A DNA stretch of 32,790 nt from an uncultured Eubacterium sp. (lineage in GTDB: Bacteria > Bacillota > Clostridia > Lachnospirales > Lachnospiraceae): positions 1-32,790 of the forward strand of contig CAMEWO010000025.1 in assembly GCA_945946665.1 (NCBI GenBank), written 5' to 3'. The position numbers were made by a program, and so were the translations under genes. Below the pieces are notes generated by a model. The model saw only the letters and a list, made by a program, of their open reading frames with translations. It was not told the origin of the DNA and ran no database searches. Shown here one piece after another: positions 1 to 8,135 of the stretch; positions within the stretch are counted from its first letter, which is position 1, and every line of letters starts with the position of its first letter.

Positions 1-410
1 CGCCATATCAAAATCATAGATTGCCTGCACTTCATCAAAGGAATTGAACGCATATACGCCATTAAAGCATTAATACTTTTAGGTTTCTTTTGCATTGACA
101 CCATACTTTCGTTCGTATACACAGAATTTAGACCTTGCTTTATTCAACGTTTCTTCATACTCCATATGATTAAATGGTACATAAAGCTCTCCTTCGTCTT
201 CACTGCGGTTAACGGTATGCAAGCTAAGTTCTTTGCTCGAAAACATAGGATCTACTTCATATACATTATGAAACTTTGCTCAGAAGAGGAAAACTTATCT
301 CAGCAAAATATAAGGTTTCAAAGTATATCTTCTTTTCGTTGTCTGGATATACAGATTGGTTTGAATCACTATCAGATGAGAATGTGTTGTTACTCACATT
401 GGATTCACTT
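1..410 (-). pseudogene. decayed minus-strand coding remnant, runs off left edge
   Basis: Reading the minus strand gives stretches of protein-like sequence that do not form one open frame. From about 410 down to 270 one frame encodes a Ser/Asn-rich piece ending in a stop. A second frame then continues with polar sequence containing VNRSEDEGELYVPFNH and RSKFCVYERKYG, and meets two in-frame TAA codons near 75-90. The same frame resumes as FNGVYAFNSFDEVQAIYDF to base 1. A frameshift plus two stops suggest an inactivated gene that continues beyond the window. I do not recognise the family. The plus-strand open frame over the same bases (166-522) has no ribosome binding site and looks like a shadow. 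Confidence 0.4.
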
Positions 411-436
411 TACGAATAAAAAAATTAAGGAATTAA

Positions 437-480
437 GGAGTAGATGTACCGCAAAGTACGGTATATTTGCTCCTGTTTTA
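437..480 (+). terminator. hairpin with U-rich tail, possible terminator
   Basis: Bases 437-451 pair with 459-473 around a 7-nt loop. The stem has a TACCG/CGGTA core and GGAG/CTCC ends, with a few mismatched or GU pairs between. TGTTTTATTT follows, and an A-rich stretch precedes, so it could work in both directions. It separates the left-edge remnant from the toxin-antitoxin operon. Confidence 0.5.
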
Positions 481-586
481 TTTATAAATCTACGCGAACA
501 TACTAAATATAAAAAATATTGACAAATAATAATTAAATGATATATTTATAATATATATAAATGTGCAAAAATATATTAAAACAAAG

Positions 587-615
587 TTGACAATATGTCG
601 TATACAACATATAAT
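587..615 (+). promoter_or_regulatory. promoter with embedded operator-like palindrome for the first toxin-antitoxin operon
   Basis: A consensus sigma-A promoter is visible: TTGACA at 587-592, a 17-bp spacer, TATAAT at 610-615. The spacer and half of the -10 are covered by the imperfect palindrome ATATGTCGTATACAACATAT (593-612), which has a single mismatched pair. A site placed there would block RNA polymerase, as expected for autorepression by the Xre-type antitoxin encoded downstream. A second, more AT-rich promoter-like pair lies at 519-524 and 541-546. Confidence 0.75.
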
Positions 616-634
616 GTAGGGGAAAGATTATTAA

Positions 635-991
635 ATGTACGAAATTATATTTTATGATACTCAAGATGGAAAGTGCCCTGTTCAAGAATTTCTGAATACA
701 CTAGATTCGAAATTATTAGCCAAGATGCTTAGGATAATTGATCTTTTGGAAGAAAATGGACCAGTACTGAGAAAACCATATTCAGAACCCATTGGCGATG
801 GATTATTTGAGTTAAGGGCAAAACATGGAACGAATATTACTCGTGTTTTATACTTTTTTGTAGTTGGTAAGAAGGTAGTTTTAACAAATGGATTTGTAAA
901 GAAAACTAAAAAGACACCAAGGGCTGAAAAGGAACTTGCAAAGAAGTATAAGGCTGATTATGAACGGAGGTATGGGAATGAGCAGCTATAA
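635..991 (+). CDS. RelE/ParE-superfamily toxin, HigB-like (phage Gp49-like)
   Basis: This 118-aa protein has the fold signature of the HigB/Gp49-like branch of RelE-type mRNA interferases: an N-terminal strand (YEIIFYDTQDG), a helical middle (LLAKMLRIIDLLEENG), then GLFELRAKHG and ITRVLYFFVVGKKVVLTNGFVKKTKKTP, which matches the family's core strands and basic C-terminal stretch. Such toxins cleave mRNA on the ribosome until bound by their antitoxin. The gene comes first in the operon and overlaps the antitoxin start by 14 bp. The promoter -10 ends at 615, so the predicted leader is only about a dozen bases with a weak GGAAAG-type ribosome site. That suggests lower translation of toxin than of antitoxin. 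The toxin class is an inference from sequence pattern. Confidence 0.85.
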   Translation: MYEIIFYDTQDGKCPVQEFLNTLDSKLLAKMLRIIDLLEENGPVLRKPYSEPIGDGLFELRAKHGTNITRVLYFFVVGKKVVLTNGFVKKTKKTPRAEKELAKKYKADYERRYGNEQL

Positions 992-1268
992 AGAATATAA
1001 AGAGAAGGCTCTTCAGAATGCTGAGGTTAAAGAAGAATATGATGCTTTACAACCGGAATATGATATTATTCAGGCGATGATTAGCGCAAGAGTAAATCAA
1101 AATCTTACCCAGAAGGAGCTTTCTGAAAGGACGGGAATTACTCAGGCTGATATTAGCCGTATTGAGAATGGAACAAGAAATCCAAGCCTGTCTATGGTAA
1201 AGAGACTTGCTGAGGGATTGGGAATGCAGCTTAAGCTGGAATTTATTCCAGCTCCAGCAAAGCGGTAG
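978..1268 (+). CDS. Xre-family HTH antitoxin, HigA-like
   Basis: A 96-aa protein with a central lambda-repressor-type helix-turn-helix: LTQKELSERTGITQADISRIENG, followed by NPSLSMVKRLAEGLGMQLKLEF. This pattern is typical of HigA-type antitoxins, which neutralise the toxin and repress the shared promoter. I place the start at 978 because GGAGG at 966-970 lies 7 bp upstream; an earlier in-frame ATG at 936 lies within the toxin gene and lacks a ribosome site. The strong ribosome site contrasts with the weak one of the toxin. The likely target is the palindrome at 593-612. A GAATTCAA/TTGAATTC inverted repeat follows the gene (1268-1298) without a T-run, so it is only a weak candidate for a transcript end. 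Confidence 0.88.
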   Translation: MSSYKEYKEKALQNAEVKEEYDALQPEYDIIQAMISARVNQNLTQKELSERTGITQADISRIENGTRNPSLSMVKRLAEGLGMQLKLEFIPAPAKR

Positions 1269-1308
1269 AATTCAAAACTATCCTGTGATGTTGAATTCAA
1301 ATCAAACC

Positions 1309-1337
1309 TTGACAAATTCCCATATCAATATTATCAT
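1309..1337 (+). promoter_or_regulatory. sigma-A promoter of the T-box-ileS transcript
   Basis: TTGACA at 1309-1314, a 17-bp spacer and TATCAT at 1332-1337. Transcription would begin about 1344, exactly where the structured leader begins. Confidence 0.75.
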
Positions 1338-1343
1338 TCATAT

Positions 1344-1581
1344 AAGTGCGATGACGAAGACAGTAGGTTATACTTAAACGCTAGAGCGAGCCGGGATGGT
1401 GTGAGCCGGTGCCAGTAGGGTATATCTGAATATCACTTCCAAGCATCCAGCTGAAAGAAGCAATGCTTCAACTAAGCCAGGACGGATATCCCACCGTTAC
1501 AGGGGACGCATATGCTGGTATGTCGTAATGAACAAGGTTGAGTTAATTCTGCCCCTGTCGTAGTTACGACAGGGGCTTTTT
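1344..1581 (+). ncRNA. T-box riboswitch, probable isoleucine specifier, upstream of ileS
   Basis: The leader shows T-box stem I features: GATGACGAAGACAGTAGG on the 5' side, an apical GAGCCGG...GAGCCGG segment (1388-1409), and the specifier side GAATATCACTTCC in which AUC (1432-1434) is the likely isoleucine codon, followed by GCTGAAAG. It sits directly before ileS, the gene it would control by sensing uncharged tRNA-Ile. The end is a strong terminator whose 5' arm can instead pair with ACAGGGG at 1499-1505 (partner CCCCTGT at 1552-1558). The usual GGGUGGNACCGCG T-box core is not readable. AACAAGGTTGAGTT stands in its place (1531-1544), while a TGGT that could contact the tRNA ACCA end lies at 1516-1519. 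Confidence 0.85.
1551..1581 (+). terminator. T-box regulated intrinsic terminator
   Basis: Perfect 12-bp stem: GCCCCTGTCGTA (1551-1562), GT loop, TACGACAGGGGC (1565-1576), then five T residues. It is the off state of the ileS leader. Confidence 0.9.
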
Positions 1582-1732
1582 GAATTGCCGTTAGCAAGAT
1601 TTAGCTGTGACGAATAAGCAGTACAGTCAGGCAGTTACAGCAAGCAGTTACAGTCAAACAGTTACGATTAATCGGTAAAAATGCCCCGAGGCAGAAATAT
1701 AAACAAGAATTCAGGAAAAAGGAGACAAAATC

Positions 1733-4700
1733 ATGGTTTATGAAAAAGTTTCTTCAGACATGAACTTCGTTGAGAGAGAAAAAGAAGTTGAGAAGTTCTG
1801 GAAAGACAACGACATTTTCAAGAAGAGCATGGAGAATCGCAAAGAGGGTGAGACATACACTTTTTATGACGGACCACCAACAGCTAACGGTAAGCCTCAT
1901 ATCGGTCATGTTCTTACAAGAGTTATTAAGGATATGATTCCAAGATACAGGACAATGAAGGGATACATGGTGCCAAGAAAGGCAGGATGGGATACCCACG
2001 GACTTCCTGTAGAACTTGAGGTTGAGAAAATGCTTGGCCTTGATGGCAAGGAGCAGATTGAAGAGTACGGTGTTGAGCCATTTATCAAGCACTGCAAGGA
2101 GAGCGTATGGAAATACAAGGGTATGTGGGAGGATTTCTCATCTACAGTTGGTTTCTGGGCTGATATGGACAACCCATATGTAACATATGATGACAACTTT
2201 ATTGAATCAGAGTGGTGGGCTTTGAAGGAAATCTGGAACAAGGGTCTTCTGTATAAGGGATTCAAGATAGTTCCATACTGCCCACGTTGCGGTACACCTC
2301 TTTCATCTCACGAGGTTGCCCAGGGATATAAGACAGTTAAGGAGCGTTCTGCTGTTGTTCGTTTCAAATGTAAGGATGAGGATGCTTATTTCCTTGCCTG
2401 GACAACAACACCATGGACACTTCCATCCAATGTGGCACTGTGCGTTAACCCGGACGAGACTTATGTTAAGGTTAAGGCAGCAGACGGTTACACATATTAT
2501 ATGGCAGAGGCCCTTCTTTCATCAGTTCTTGGCGGACTTGCTGAAAAATGTGGCGCCAGCGCATCAGAAGAAGGCGCAGCAGGTTCAGAGGCAGCTGAGG
2601 GCGCAGAGGCAAAGGATTACATTATCCTGGAAACATACAAGGGCAAGGACCTTGAGTATAAGGAATACGAGCCTTTATTTGCATGTGCAGGAGAAGCAGC
2701 TGCAAAGCAGCATAAGAAGGGACATTTCGTAACATGTGACGGGTACGTTACTATGGGAGACGGTACAGGTATTGTACATATCGCTCCTGCATTTGGTGAG
2801 GATGATGGACGAGTAGGAAGAAATTATGATTTACCATTTGTACAGTTCGTAGATGGCAATGGTGAGCTTACAGCAGAGACTCCTTATGCCGGCATGTTCG
2901 TAAAGGATGCAGACCCAGAGGTATTAAAGGATCTTGACAAGGAAGGCAAGCTCTTCGCAGCACCTAAGTTCGAGCATGACTATCCATTCTGCTGGAGATG
3001 TGATACACCACTTATCTATTATGCAAGAGAATCATGGTTTATCAAGATGAGTGACCCTGAGGTTAAAGCAAACCTTATTGCCAACAACAAGACAATCAAC
3101 TGGATTCCTGAGACAATCGGAACAGGACGTTTTGGTGCATGGCTTGAAAATGTACAGGACTGGGGAATCTCACGTAACAGATACTGGGGTACACCACTTA
3201 ATATCTGGGTTTGTGAGGATTGTGGCGAGATGCTTTCTATCGGAAGCAAGGCTGAACTGAAGGAACATTCAGACAACTGCCCTGATGATATTGAGCTTCA
3301 CAGACCATATATTGATGCAGTTACCTGTACTTGTCCAAAATGTAAGGGCAGGATGAAGAGAGTTCCAGAGGTTATTGACTGCTGGTTCGACTCAGGTTCA
3401 ATGCCATTTGCACAGCATCACTATCCATTTGAGAATAAAGAAGTATTTGAGCAGCAGTTCCCAGCCAAGTTCATATCAGAGGCTGTTGACCAGACAAGAG
3501 GCTGGTTCTACTCACTCCTTGCTATATCAACACTGCTGTTTAACAAGGCTCCTTATGAAAATGTTATCGTACTGGGTCATGTACAGGATGCAGATGGACA
3601 GAAGATGAGTAAGTCAAAGGGTAACGCAGTAGACCCATTTGACGCATTAAAGACACATGGTGCAGATGCCATAAGATGGTATTTCTATGAGAATTCAGCA
3701 CCTTGGCTTCCTAACAGATTCAATGACAAGGCAGTTACAGAGGGCCAGAGAAAGTTCATGGGAACAATCTGGAACACATATGCATTCTTCGTTCTGTATG
3801 CAAATATAGACGATTTCGATGCAACTAAGTACACACTTGAGTATGACAAGCTGCCAGTTATGGACAAATGGATTCTGTCTAAGCTTAATACTCTTGTTAA
3901 GACAGTTGATAACTACCTTGAGAATTACAAGATTACAGAGACTGCAAGAGTTCTTGAGGACTTTGTAGATGAGCTTTCTAACTGGTATGTAAGAAGATGC
4001 CGTGAGAGATTCTGGGCAAAGGGAATGGAGCAGGACAAGATTAATGCATACATGACGCTGTACACAACATTGGTTACACTGTGCAAAGTATCTGCGCCAA
4101 TGATTCCATTTATGACAGAAAGCATTTACAGGAACCTGGTATGCAGCATTGATAAGAGTGCTCCTGAAAGTGTCCACCTCTGCGACTTCCCTGTTGCAAA
4201 TGAAGCATGGATTGATAAGGAACTGGAGGACAGCATGGAGGACGTTCTTGATGCAGTTGTTATCGGACGTGCCTGCAGAAATGCTACTAATATCAAGAAC
4301 AGACAGCCAATCGGCAAGATGTTTATTAAGGCTGACTGGAAGCTTAATGATTTCTTCACAGCAATCATCGCTGATGAGCTTAATGTGAAGGAAGTTGAGT
4401 ACAAGGATGATGTAAGAGATTTCACATCTTACAGCTTCAAGCCACAGCTTAAGACATTAGGACCAAAGTACGGAAAGATTCTAAATGACATCAGAAAGAC
4501 TCTCTCAGAGCTGGATGGCAACAAGGCTATGGATGAGCTTAACACAAATGGAGTGCTCAAGCTTAATGTGGCTGGACAGGATATTGAGCTTACCAAGGAA
4601 GACCTTCTTATTGAGATGACACAGATGGAAGGATTTGTGGCAAATTCAGACAAGGGTATAACTGTAGTTATGGATACCAACCTTACTCCTGAGCTTATCA

Positions 4701-4951
4701 ATGAAGGATTTGTACGTGAAATTATCAGTAAAATCCAGACAATGCGTAAGGATGCCGACTTTGAGGTTATGGATAAGATTGCCGTTACCGTATCAGGCAA
4801 CGATAAAATAGCAAAGCTTATGGAAGACAACAAAGAGCAGATTCAGAAGGTTTGTCTTGCTGATTCTATTCTACAGGGCGAGGCTAAGGGCTTTGTGAAG
4901 GAATGGGATATCAACGGTGAGAAGGTAAGCTTCGGTGTTGAGAAAATCTGA
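1733..4951 (+). CDS. ileS: isoleucine--tRNA ligase (type 2 IleRS)
   Basis: A 1072-aa class I aminoacyl-tRNA synthetase that charges tRNA-Ile in the cytoplasm. The HIGH motif is at residues 56-59 (GKPHIGHV) and KMSKS at 624-628 (DGQKMSKSKGN). WDTHGLPVE, CPRCGTPLSSHE, CWRCDTPL and two Cys-rich knuckles (CEDCGEML; CTCPKCKGRM) fit the catalytic core, the editing insertion and zinc-binding regions. The N-terminus, the length and the lack of a C-terminal zinc finger resemble the type 2, eukaryote-like IleRS group rather than the B. subtilis type. That group is generally less sensitive to mupirocin; this is family knowledge, not shown here. The editing domain carries a Glu/Ala/Gly-rich insert at about residues 273-292. 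Start chosen from AAGGAG about 8 bp upstream. Expression is governed by the T-box leader. Confidence 0.97.
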   Translation: MVYEKVSSDMNFVEREKEVEKFWKDNDIFKKSMENRKEGETYTFYDGPPTANGKPHIGHVLTRVIKDMIPRYRTMKGYMVPRKAGWDTHGLPVELEVEKMLGLDGKEQIEEYGVEPFIKHCKESVWKYKGMWEDFSSTVGFWADMDNPYVTYDDNFIESEWWALKEIWNKGLLYKGFKIVPYCPRCGTPLSSHEVAQGYKTVKERSAVVRFKCKDEDAYFLAWTTTPWTLPSNVALCVNPDETYVKVKAADGYTYYMAEALLSSVLGGLAEKCGASASEEGAAGSEAAEGAEAKDYIILETYKGKDLEYKEYEPLFACAGEAAAKQHKKGHFVTCDGYVTMGDGTGIVHIAPAFGEDDGRVGRNYDLPFVQFVDGNGELTAETPYAGMFVKDADPEVLKDLDKEGKLFAAPKFEHDYPFCWRCDTPLIYYARESWFIKMSDPEVKANLIANNKTINWIPETIGTGRFGAWLENVQDWGISRNRYWGTPLNIWVCEDCGEMLSIGSKAELKEHSDNCPDDIELHRPYIDAVTCTCPKCKGRMKRVPEVIDCWFDSGSMPFAQHHYPFENKEVFEQQFPAKFISEAVDQTRGWFYSLLAISTLLFNKAPYENVIVLGHVQDADGQKMSKSKGNAVDPFDALKTHGADAIRWYFYENSAPWLPNRFNDKAVTEGQRKFMGTIWNTYAFFVLYANIDDFDATKYTLEYDKLPVMDKWILSKLNTLVKTVDNYLENYKITETARVLEDFVDELSNWYVRRCRERFWAKGMEQDKINAYMTLYTTLVTLCKVSAPMIPFMTESIYRNLVCSIDKSAPESVHLCDFPVANEAWIDKELEDSMEDVLDAVVIGRACRNATNIKNRQPIGKMFIKADWKLNDFFTAIIADELNVKEVEYKDDVRDFTSYSFKPQLKTLGPKYGKILNDIRKTLSELDGNKAMDELNTNGVLKLNVAGQDIELTKEDLLIEMTQMEGFVANSDKGITVVMDTNLTPELINEGFVREIISKIQTMRKDADFEVMDKIAVTVSGNDKIAKLMEDNKEQIQKVCLADSILQGEAKGFVKEWDINGEKVSFGVEKI

Positions 4952-4976
4952 TTAATCAAATAATTGCAAATAATGG

Positions 4977-5018
4977 AAAAAATGTGTATAATCCTCATTA
5001 GGTTATGCACATTTTTTT
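4977..5018 (+). terminator. intrinsic terminator after ileS
   Basis: AAAAAATGTG-TATAATCC is complementary (a few mismatches) to GGTTATGCACATTTTTTT around a CATTA-type loop. The seven-T tail follows directly. Confidence 0.85.
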
Positions 5019-5122
5019 ACTTAATTAATGTGGCAGAGGGTGGATAACATATGGCATAATGCGAAAGAGTGAGTAATGAAGGCATGATGTGGAGAAAGAA
5101 AAACAAAAACTGGAGGGAAACT

Positions 5123-7594
5123 ATGGCAGATACCAAAAAGGAATTTGACAAGGAAGAATTTAAGAAAAGCATTATCAGCAACTGTAAAACTCTTTACAGA
5201 AAGAATTTTGATGAAGCTGACAAACAGCAGCAGTTTCAGGCTGTAGCTTACGCTGTCAAGGATATTATCATTGATAAATGGATTGCAACCCAGAAGGAGT
5301 ATGCAAAACAGGATGCCAAGTGTGTTTACTATATGTCTATGGAATTCCTTATGGGAAGAGCTTTAGGCAACAACATGATTAACCTCACAGTATATAATGA
5401 TGTTAAGCAGGCATTGGAGGAACTGGGAGTAGATATCAATGTAATAGAGGATGAGGAGCCAGATGCAGCTCTTGGTAATGGTGGTCTGGGACGTCTTGCA
5501 GCATGTTTCCTTGATTCCCTTGCAACTCTTGAGTATCCTGCATACGGATGTGGCATCCGTTACAAATATGGTATGTTCAAGCAGGAGATTAGGGATGGTT
5601 ATCAGGTTGAGGTACCAGACAACTGGCTTAAGGATGGTAATCCATTTGAAATAAAGAGATCTGAGTATGCTACTACAGTTAAATTTGGCGGATATGTACG
5701 TTCATATAAGGACGAGAAGACAGGAAGAGATATGTATGTCCAGGAGGATTACAGGGCAGTTACAGCTATTCCTTATGATATGCCAGTTATAGGATATGGT
5801 GTGAATACAGTTAACAGCTTAAGAATCTGGGATGCAGAGCCAGTTGATACATTTAACTTAAGCCTTTTCGATAAGGGTGATTACCAGAAGGCTGTTGAGG
5901 AAGAAAACCTTGCAAAGAACATTGTTGAGGTACTTTATCCTAACGATAACCATTACGCAGGTAAGGAGTTACGTCTTAAGCAGCAGTATTTCTTCGTATC
6001 AGCCTCTGTTCAGCGTGCAGTTGCCCAGTACAAGGAGAGACATGATGATGTGAGAAAGCTGTACGAGAAGGTTGTATTCCAGCTTAATGATACTCATCCA
6101 ACAGTTGCAGTTGCAGAACTTATGAGAATCCTCATGGATGAGGAAGGCCTTAATTGGGATGAGGCATGGGATGTTACAACTAAGACAGTTGCCTACACTA
6201 ACCATACAATTATGGCTGAGGCTCTTGAAAAATGGCCAATCGAGCTGTTTTCAAGACTTCTTCCAAGAATTTACCAGATTGTTGAAGAGATTAACAGAAG
6301 ATTTGTTGAAGAGATTAAGGCTAAATATCCTGGTAACCAGGAGAAGATAAGAAAGATGGCAATTATATATGATGGTCAGGTTAAGATGGCTCATCTTGCC
6401 ATAGCTGCAGGCTTCTCTGTAAATGGTGTTGCCAAGCTTCACACAGAGATTTTGAAGAATCAGGAGCTTAAAGATTTCTATGAGATGATGCCTGAGAAGT
6501 TCAACAATAAGACTAATGGTATCACGCAGAGAAGATTCCTTCTTCATGGTAATCCACTTCTTGCTGACTGGGTTACAGACAAGATTGGTGATGGCTGGAT
6601 TACAGACCTGTCAGAACTTAAGAAGCTTGCTGTATATGTGGATGATGCCAAGTGCCAGAGCGAGTTCATGCAGATTAAGTATAAGAACAAGGTTCGCCTT
6701 GCAAAGTATATTAAGGAGCACAACGGAATTGATGTTGACCCTAACTCAATATTTGATGTCCAGGTTAAGAGACTTCATGAGTACAAGAGACAGCTTCTTA
6801 ATATTCTCCATGTAATGTATCTGTATGACCAGTTAAAGAAGCATCCTGATATGGAGATGACTCCAAGAACATTTATATTTGGAGCCAAGGCAGCAGCAGG
6901 ATACAAGATTGCCAAGCTTACAATTAAGCTTATTAACAGTGTTGCTGATGTTATTAATAACGATGCTTCAATCAATGGCAAGATTAAGGTTGTATTCATA
7001 GAGAATTACAGAGTATCTAATGCCGAGATTATATTTGCGGCAGCAGATATATCTGAGCAGATTTCAACAGCTTCTAAGGAGGCTTCTGGTACAGGTAACA
7101 TGAAGTTCATGCTTAATGGTGCCATGACTCTTGGTACCATGGATGGTGCTAATGTTGAGATTGTCCAGGAGGTTGGCGAGGATAACGCAGTTATCTTTGG
7201 TTTAAGCTCAGATGAAGTTATTAAGTATGAGAACGAGGGTGGTTATGACCCAATGGAGATATTCAACAATGACCAGGATATCAGGGAAGTTCTCATGGAG
7301 CTTATCAATGGAAGGTATTCTCCACAGGATACAGAGCTGTTCAGGGACATTTACAATTCACTTCTTAATAACCAGGGTGGAAGAAGAGCAGATACTTACT
7401 TCATCCTTAAGGACTTCCGCTCATATGCAGATGCACAGAAGAGAATTGAAGCCAAGTACAACGATAAGAGTGGCTGGGCTAAATCAGTTATGCTCAATGT
7501 TGCTAACGCAGGTAAGTTCTCATCAGACAGAACTATTGAGGAGTATGTAGAGGACATCTGGAAGTTAGAGAAAGTTCATGTACCTATGGATTGA
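5123..7594 (+). CDS. glgP: glycogen/alpha-glucan phosphorylase (GT35)
   Basis: An 823-aa enzyme that releases glucose-1-phosphate from alpha-1,4-glucans in the cytoplasm using pyridoxal phosphate. Family signatures include YYMSMEFLMGRALGNNM, ALGNGGLGRLAACFLDS, GYGIRYKYG-type sequence, HPTVAVAELMRILMDEEG, NGITQRRFL, VQVKRLHEYKRQLLNIL and the cofactor motif EASGTGNMKFMLNGAMTLGT, with the PLP lysine at K661. The length is normal for a bacterial GlgP/MalP. I prefer the ATG at 5123 (GGAGGG at 5112-5117) over the in-frame GTG at 5069, which has no ribosome site. The gene stands alone between two terminators, so it is probably monocistronic. A GH13 glucan hydrolase 3.7 kb downstream could feed the same pathway, but they are not in an operon. 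Confidence 0.97.
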   Translation: MADTKKEFDKEEFKKSIISNCKTLYRKNFDEADKQQQFQAVAYAVKDIIIDKWIATQKEYAKQDAKCVYYMSMEFLMGRALGNNMINLTVYNDVKQALEELGVDINVIEDEEPDAALGNGGLGRLAACFLDSLATLEYPAYGCGIRYKYGMFKQEIRDGYQVEVPDNWLKDGNPFEIKRSEYATTVKFGGYVRSYKDEKTGRDMYVQEDYRAVTAIPYDMPVIGYGVNTVNSLRIWDAEPVDTFNLSLFDKGDYQKAVEEENLAKNIVEVLYPNDNHYAGKELRLKQQYFFVSASVQRAVAQYKERHDDVRKLYEKVVFQLNDTHPTVAVAELMRILMDEEGLNWDEAWDVTTKTVAYTNHTIMAEALEKWPIELFSRLLPRIYQIVEEINRRFVEEIKAKYPGNQEKIRKMAIIYDGQVKMAHLAIAAGFSVNGVAKLHTEILKNQELKDFYEMMPEKFNNKTNGITQRRFLLHGNPLLADWVTDKIGDGWITDLSELKKLAVYVDDAKCQSEFMQIKYKNKVRLAKYIKEHNGIDVDPNSIFDVQVKRLHEYKRQLLNILHVMYLYDQLKKHPDMEMTPRTFIFGAKAAAGYKIAKLTIKLINSVADVINNDASINGKIKVVFIENYRVSNAEIIFAAADISEQISTASKEASGTGNMKFMLNGAMTLGTMDGANVEIVQEVGEDNAVIFGLSSDEVIKYENEGGYDPMEIFNNDQDIREVLMELINGRYSPQDTELFRDIYNSLLNNQGGRRADTYFILKDFRSYADAQKRIEAKYNDKSGWAKSVMLNVANAGKFSSDRTIEEYVEDIWKLEKVHVPMD

Positions 7595-7619
7595 TGACGA
7601 TGATTTAATTTAAGATAAA

Positions 7620-7658
7620 CACTCCGGTATGTGCGCGGGCACAGCCGGAGTGATTTTT
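7620..7658 (+). terminator. strong terminator between convergent genes
   Basis: CACTCCGG (7620-7627) pairs with CCGGAGTG (7645-7652), with an inner TGTGC/GCACA stem and GCGG loop, followed by ATTTTTATTT. It ends glgP. On the other strand a T-rich stretch also follows, so it may serve the small minus-strand gene as well. Confidence 0.9.
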
Positions 7659-7663
7659 ATTTA

Positions 7664-7819
7664 TTATTTTTGTTCTTTTGCAGTTGCTATTTTATCAAGC
7701 AACTCAACAATTTCTTTTTTCGTGTACTGTTCTTTATCTCCTTGTGCAAAAAGTAAACGCAATTCATATATAGTCGACATTTTTACAGTTTTCATTTCTT
7801 TTTCAGTCATTCCTTCCAT
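7664..7819 (-). CDS. 51-aa conserved-looking small protein, function unknown
   Basis: The minus strand carries a 52-codon frame starting MEGMTEKEMKTVKMS and ending DKIATAKEQK. A purine-rich AGGCGGTGG segment sits just ahead of the ATG. The sequence is strongly charged (many Lys and Glu) and predicted to be helical, with YTKKEIVELLDKI looking like a helix that packs against TIYELRLLFAQGD. There is no signal peptide, no cysteine and no membrane segment, so it is probably cytosolic. It converges on glgP, shares the terminator between them, and has an AT-rich upstream region. I do not recognise the family. The composition and ribosome site favour a real gene over the overlapping plus-strand frame (7629-7928). 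Confidence 0.65.
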   Translation of the reverse strand: MEGMTEKEMKTVKMSTIYELRLLFAQGDKEQYTKKEIVELLDKIATAKEQK

Positions 7820-7987
7820 CTTTCCACCGCCTTTTCTTAATGATAATAGTATTCTAGCGGATTTACGTCATTATGTAAAGTGTTACAATGTATTTATGGT
7901 TAATATATTAACTAAATTAAATATATAATAAAAAGTGCGTCATGTCAATGAAAATATTTTACCAATATAAATTTTAAATATTAAATA

Positions 7988-8016
7988 TTGACAATACTTG
8001 TATTATAATATACTAT
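7988..8016 (+). promoter_or_regulatory. promoter-like pair upstream of the second toxin-antitoxin operon
   Basis: TTGACA at 7988-7993, 17-bp spacer, TACTAT at 8011-8016. It would give a leader of roughly 110 bases. A second promoter lies closer to the gene. Confidence 0.5.
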
Positions 8017-8059
8017 AAATATAAATATTACATAAATAACATTTAGATTATAAAATGAA

Positions 8060-8088
8060 TTGCTTTTGTGCGTACAAATTTGTATAAT
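8060..8088 (+). promoter_or_regulatory. promoter with 12-bp palindrome over the -10, second toxin-antitoxin operon
   Basis: TTGCTT at 8060-8065, a 17-bp spacer and a perfect TATAAT at 8083-8088. The perfect palindrome TACAAATTTGTA (8073-8084) overlaps the upstream edge of the -10, where a ribbon-helix-helix antitoxin could bind and repress. Confidence 0.6.
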
Positions 8089-8135
8089 TTAATTATTAAA
8101 TTAAAAACTATAATATATATAAGGAGAATTTGATT

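Noticed and set aside
166-522. Plus-strand 118-aa open frame
   Set aside because: No ribosome site, and its composition looks like the antisense of the minus-strand remnant; it also runs through the terminator-like hairpin at 437-473.
7629-7928. Plus-strand 99-aa open frame rich in Phe and Ser
   Set aside because: It starts inside the glgP terminator and is antisense to the better-supported 51-aa minus-strand gene.
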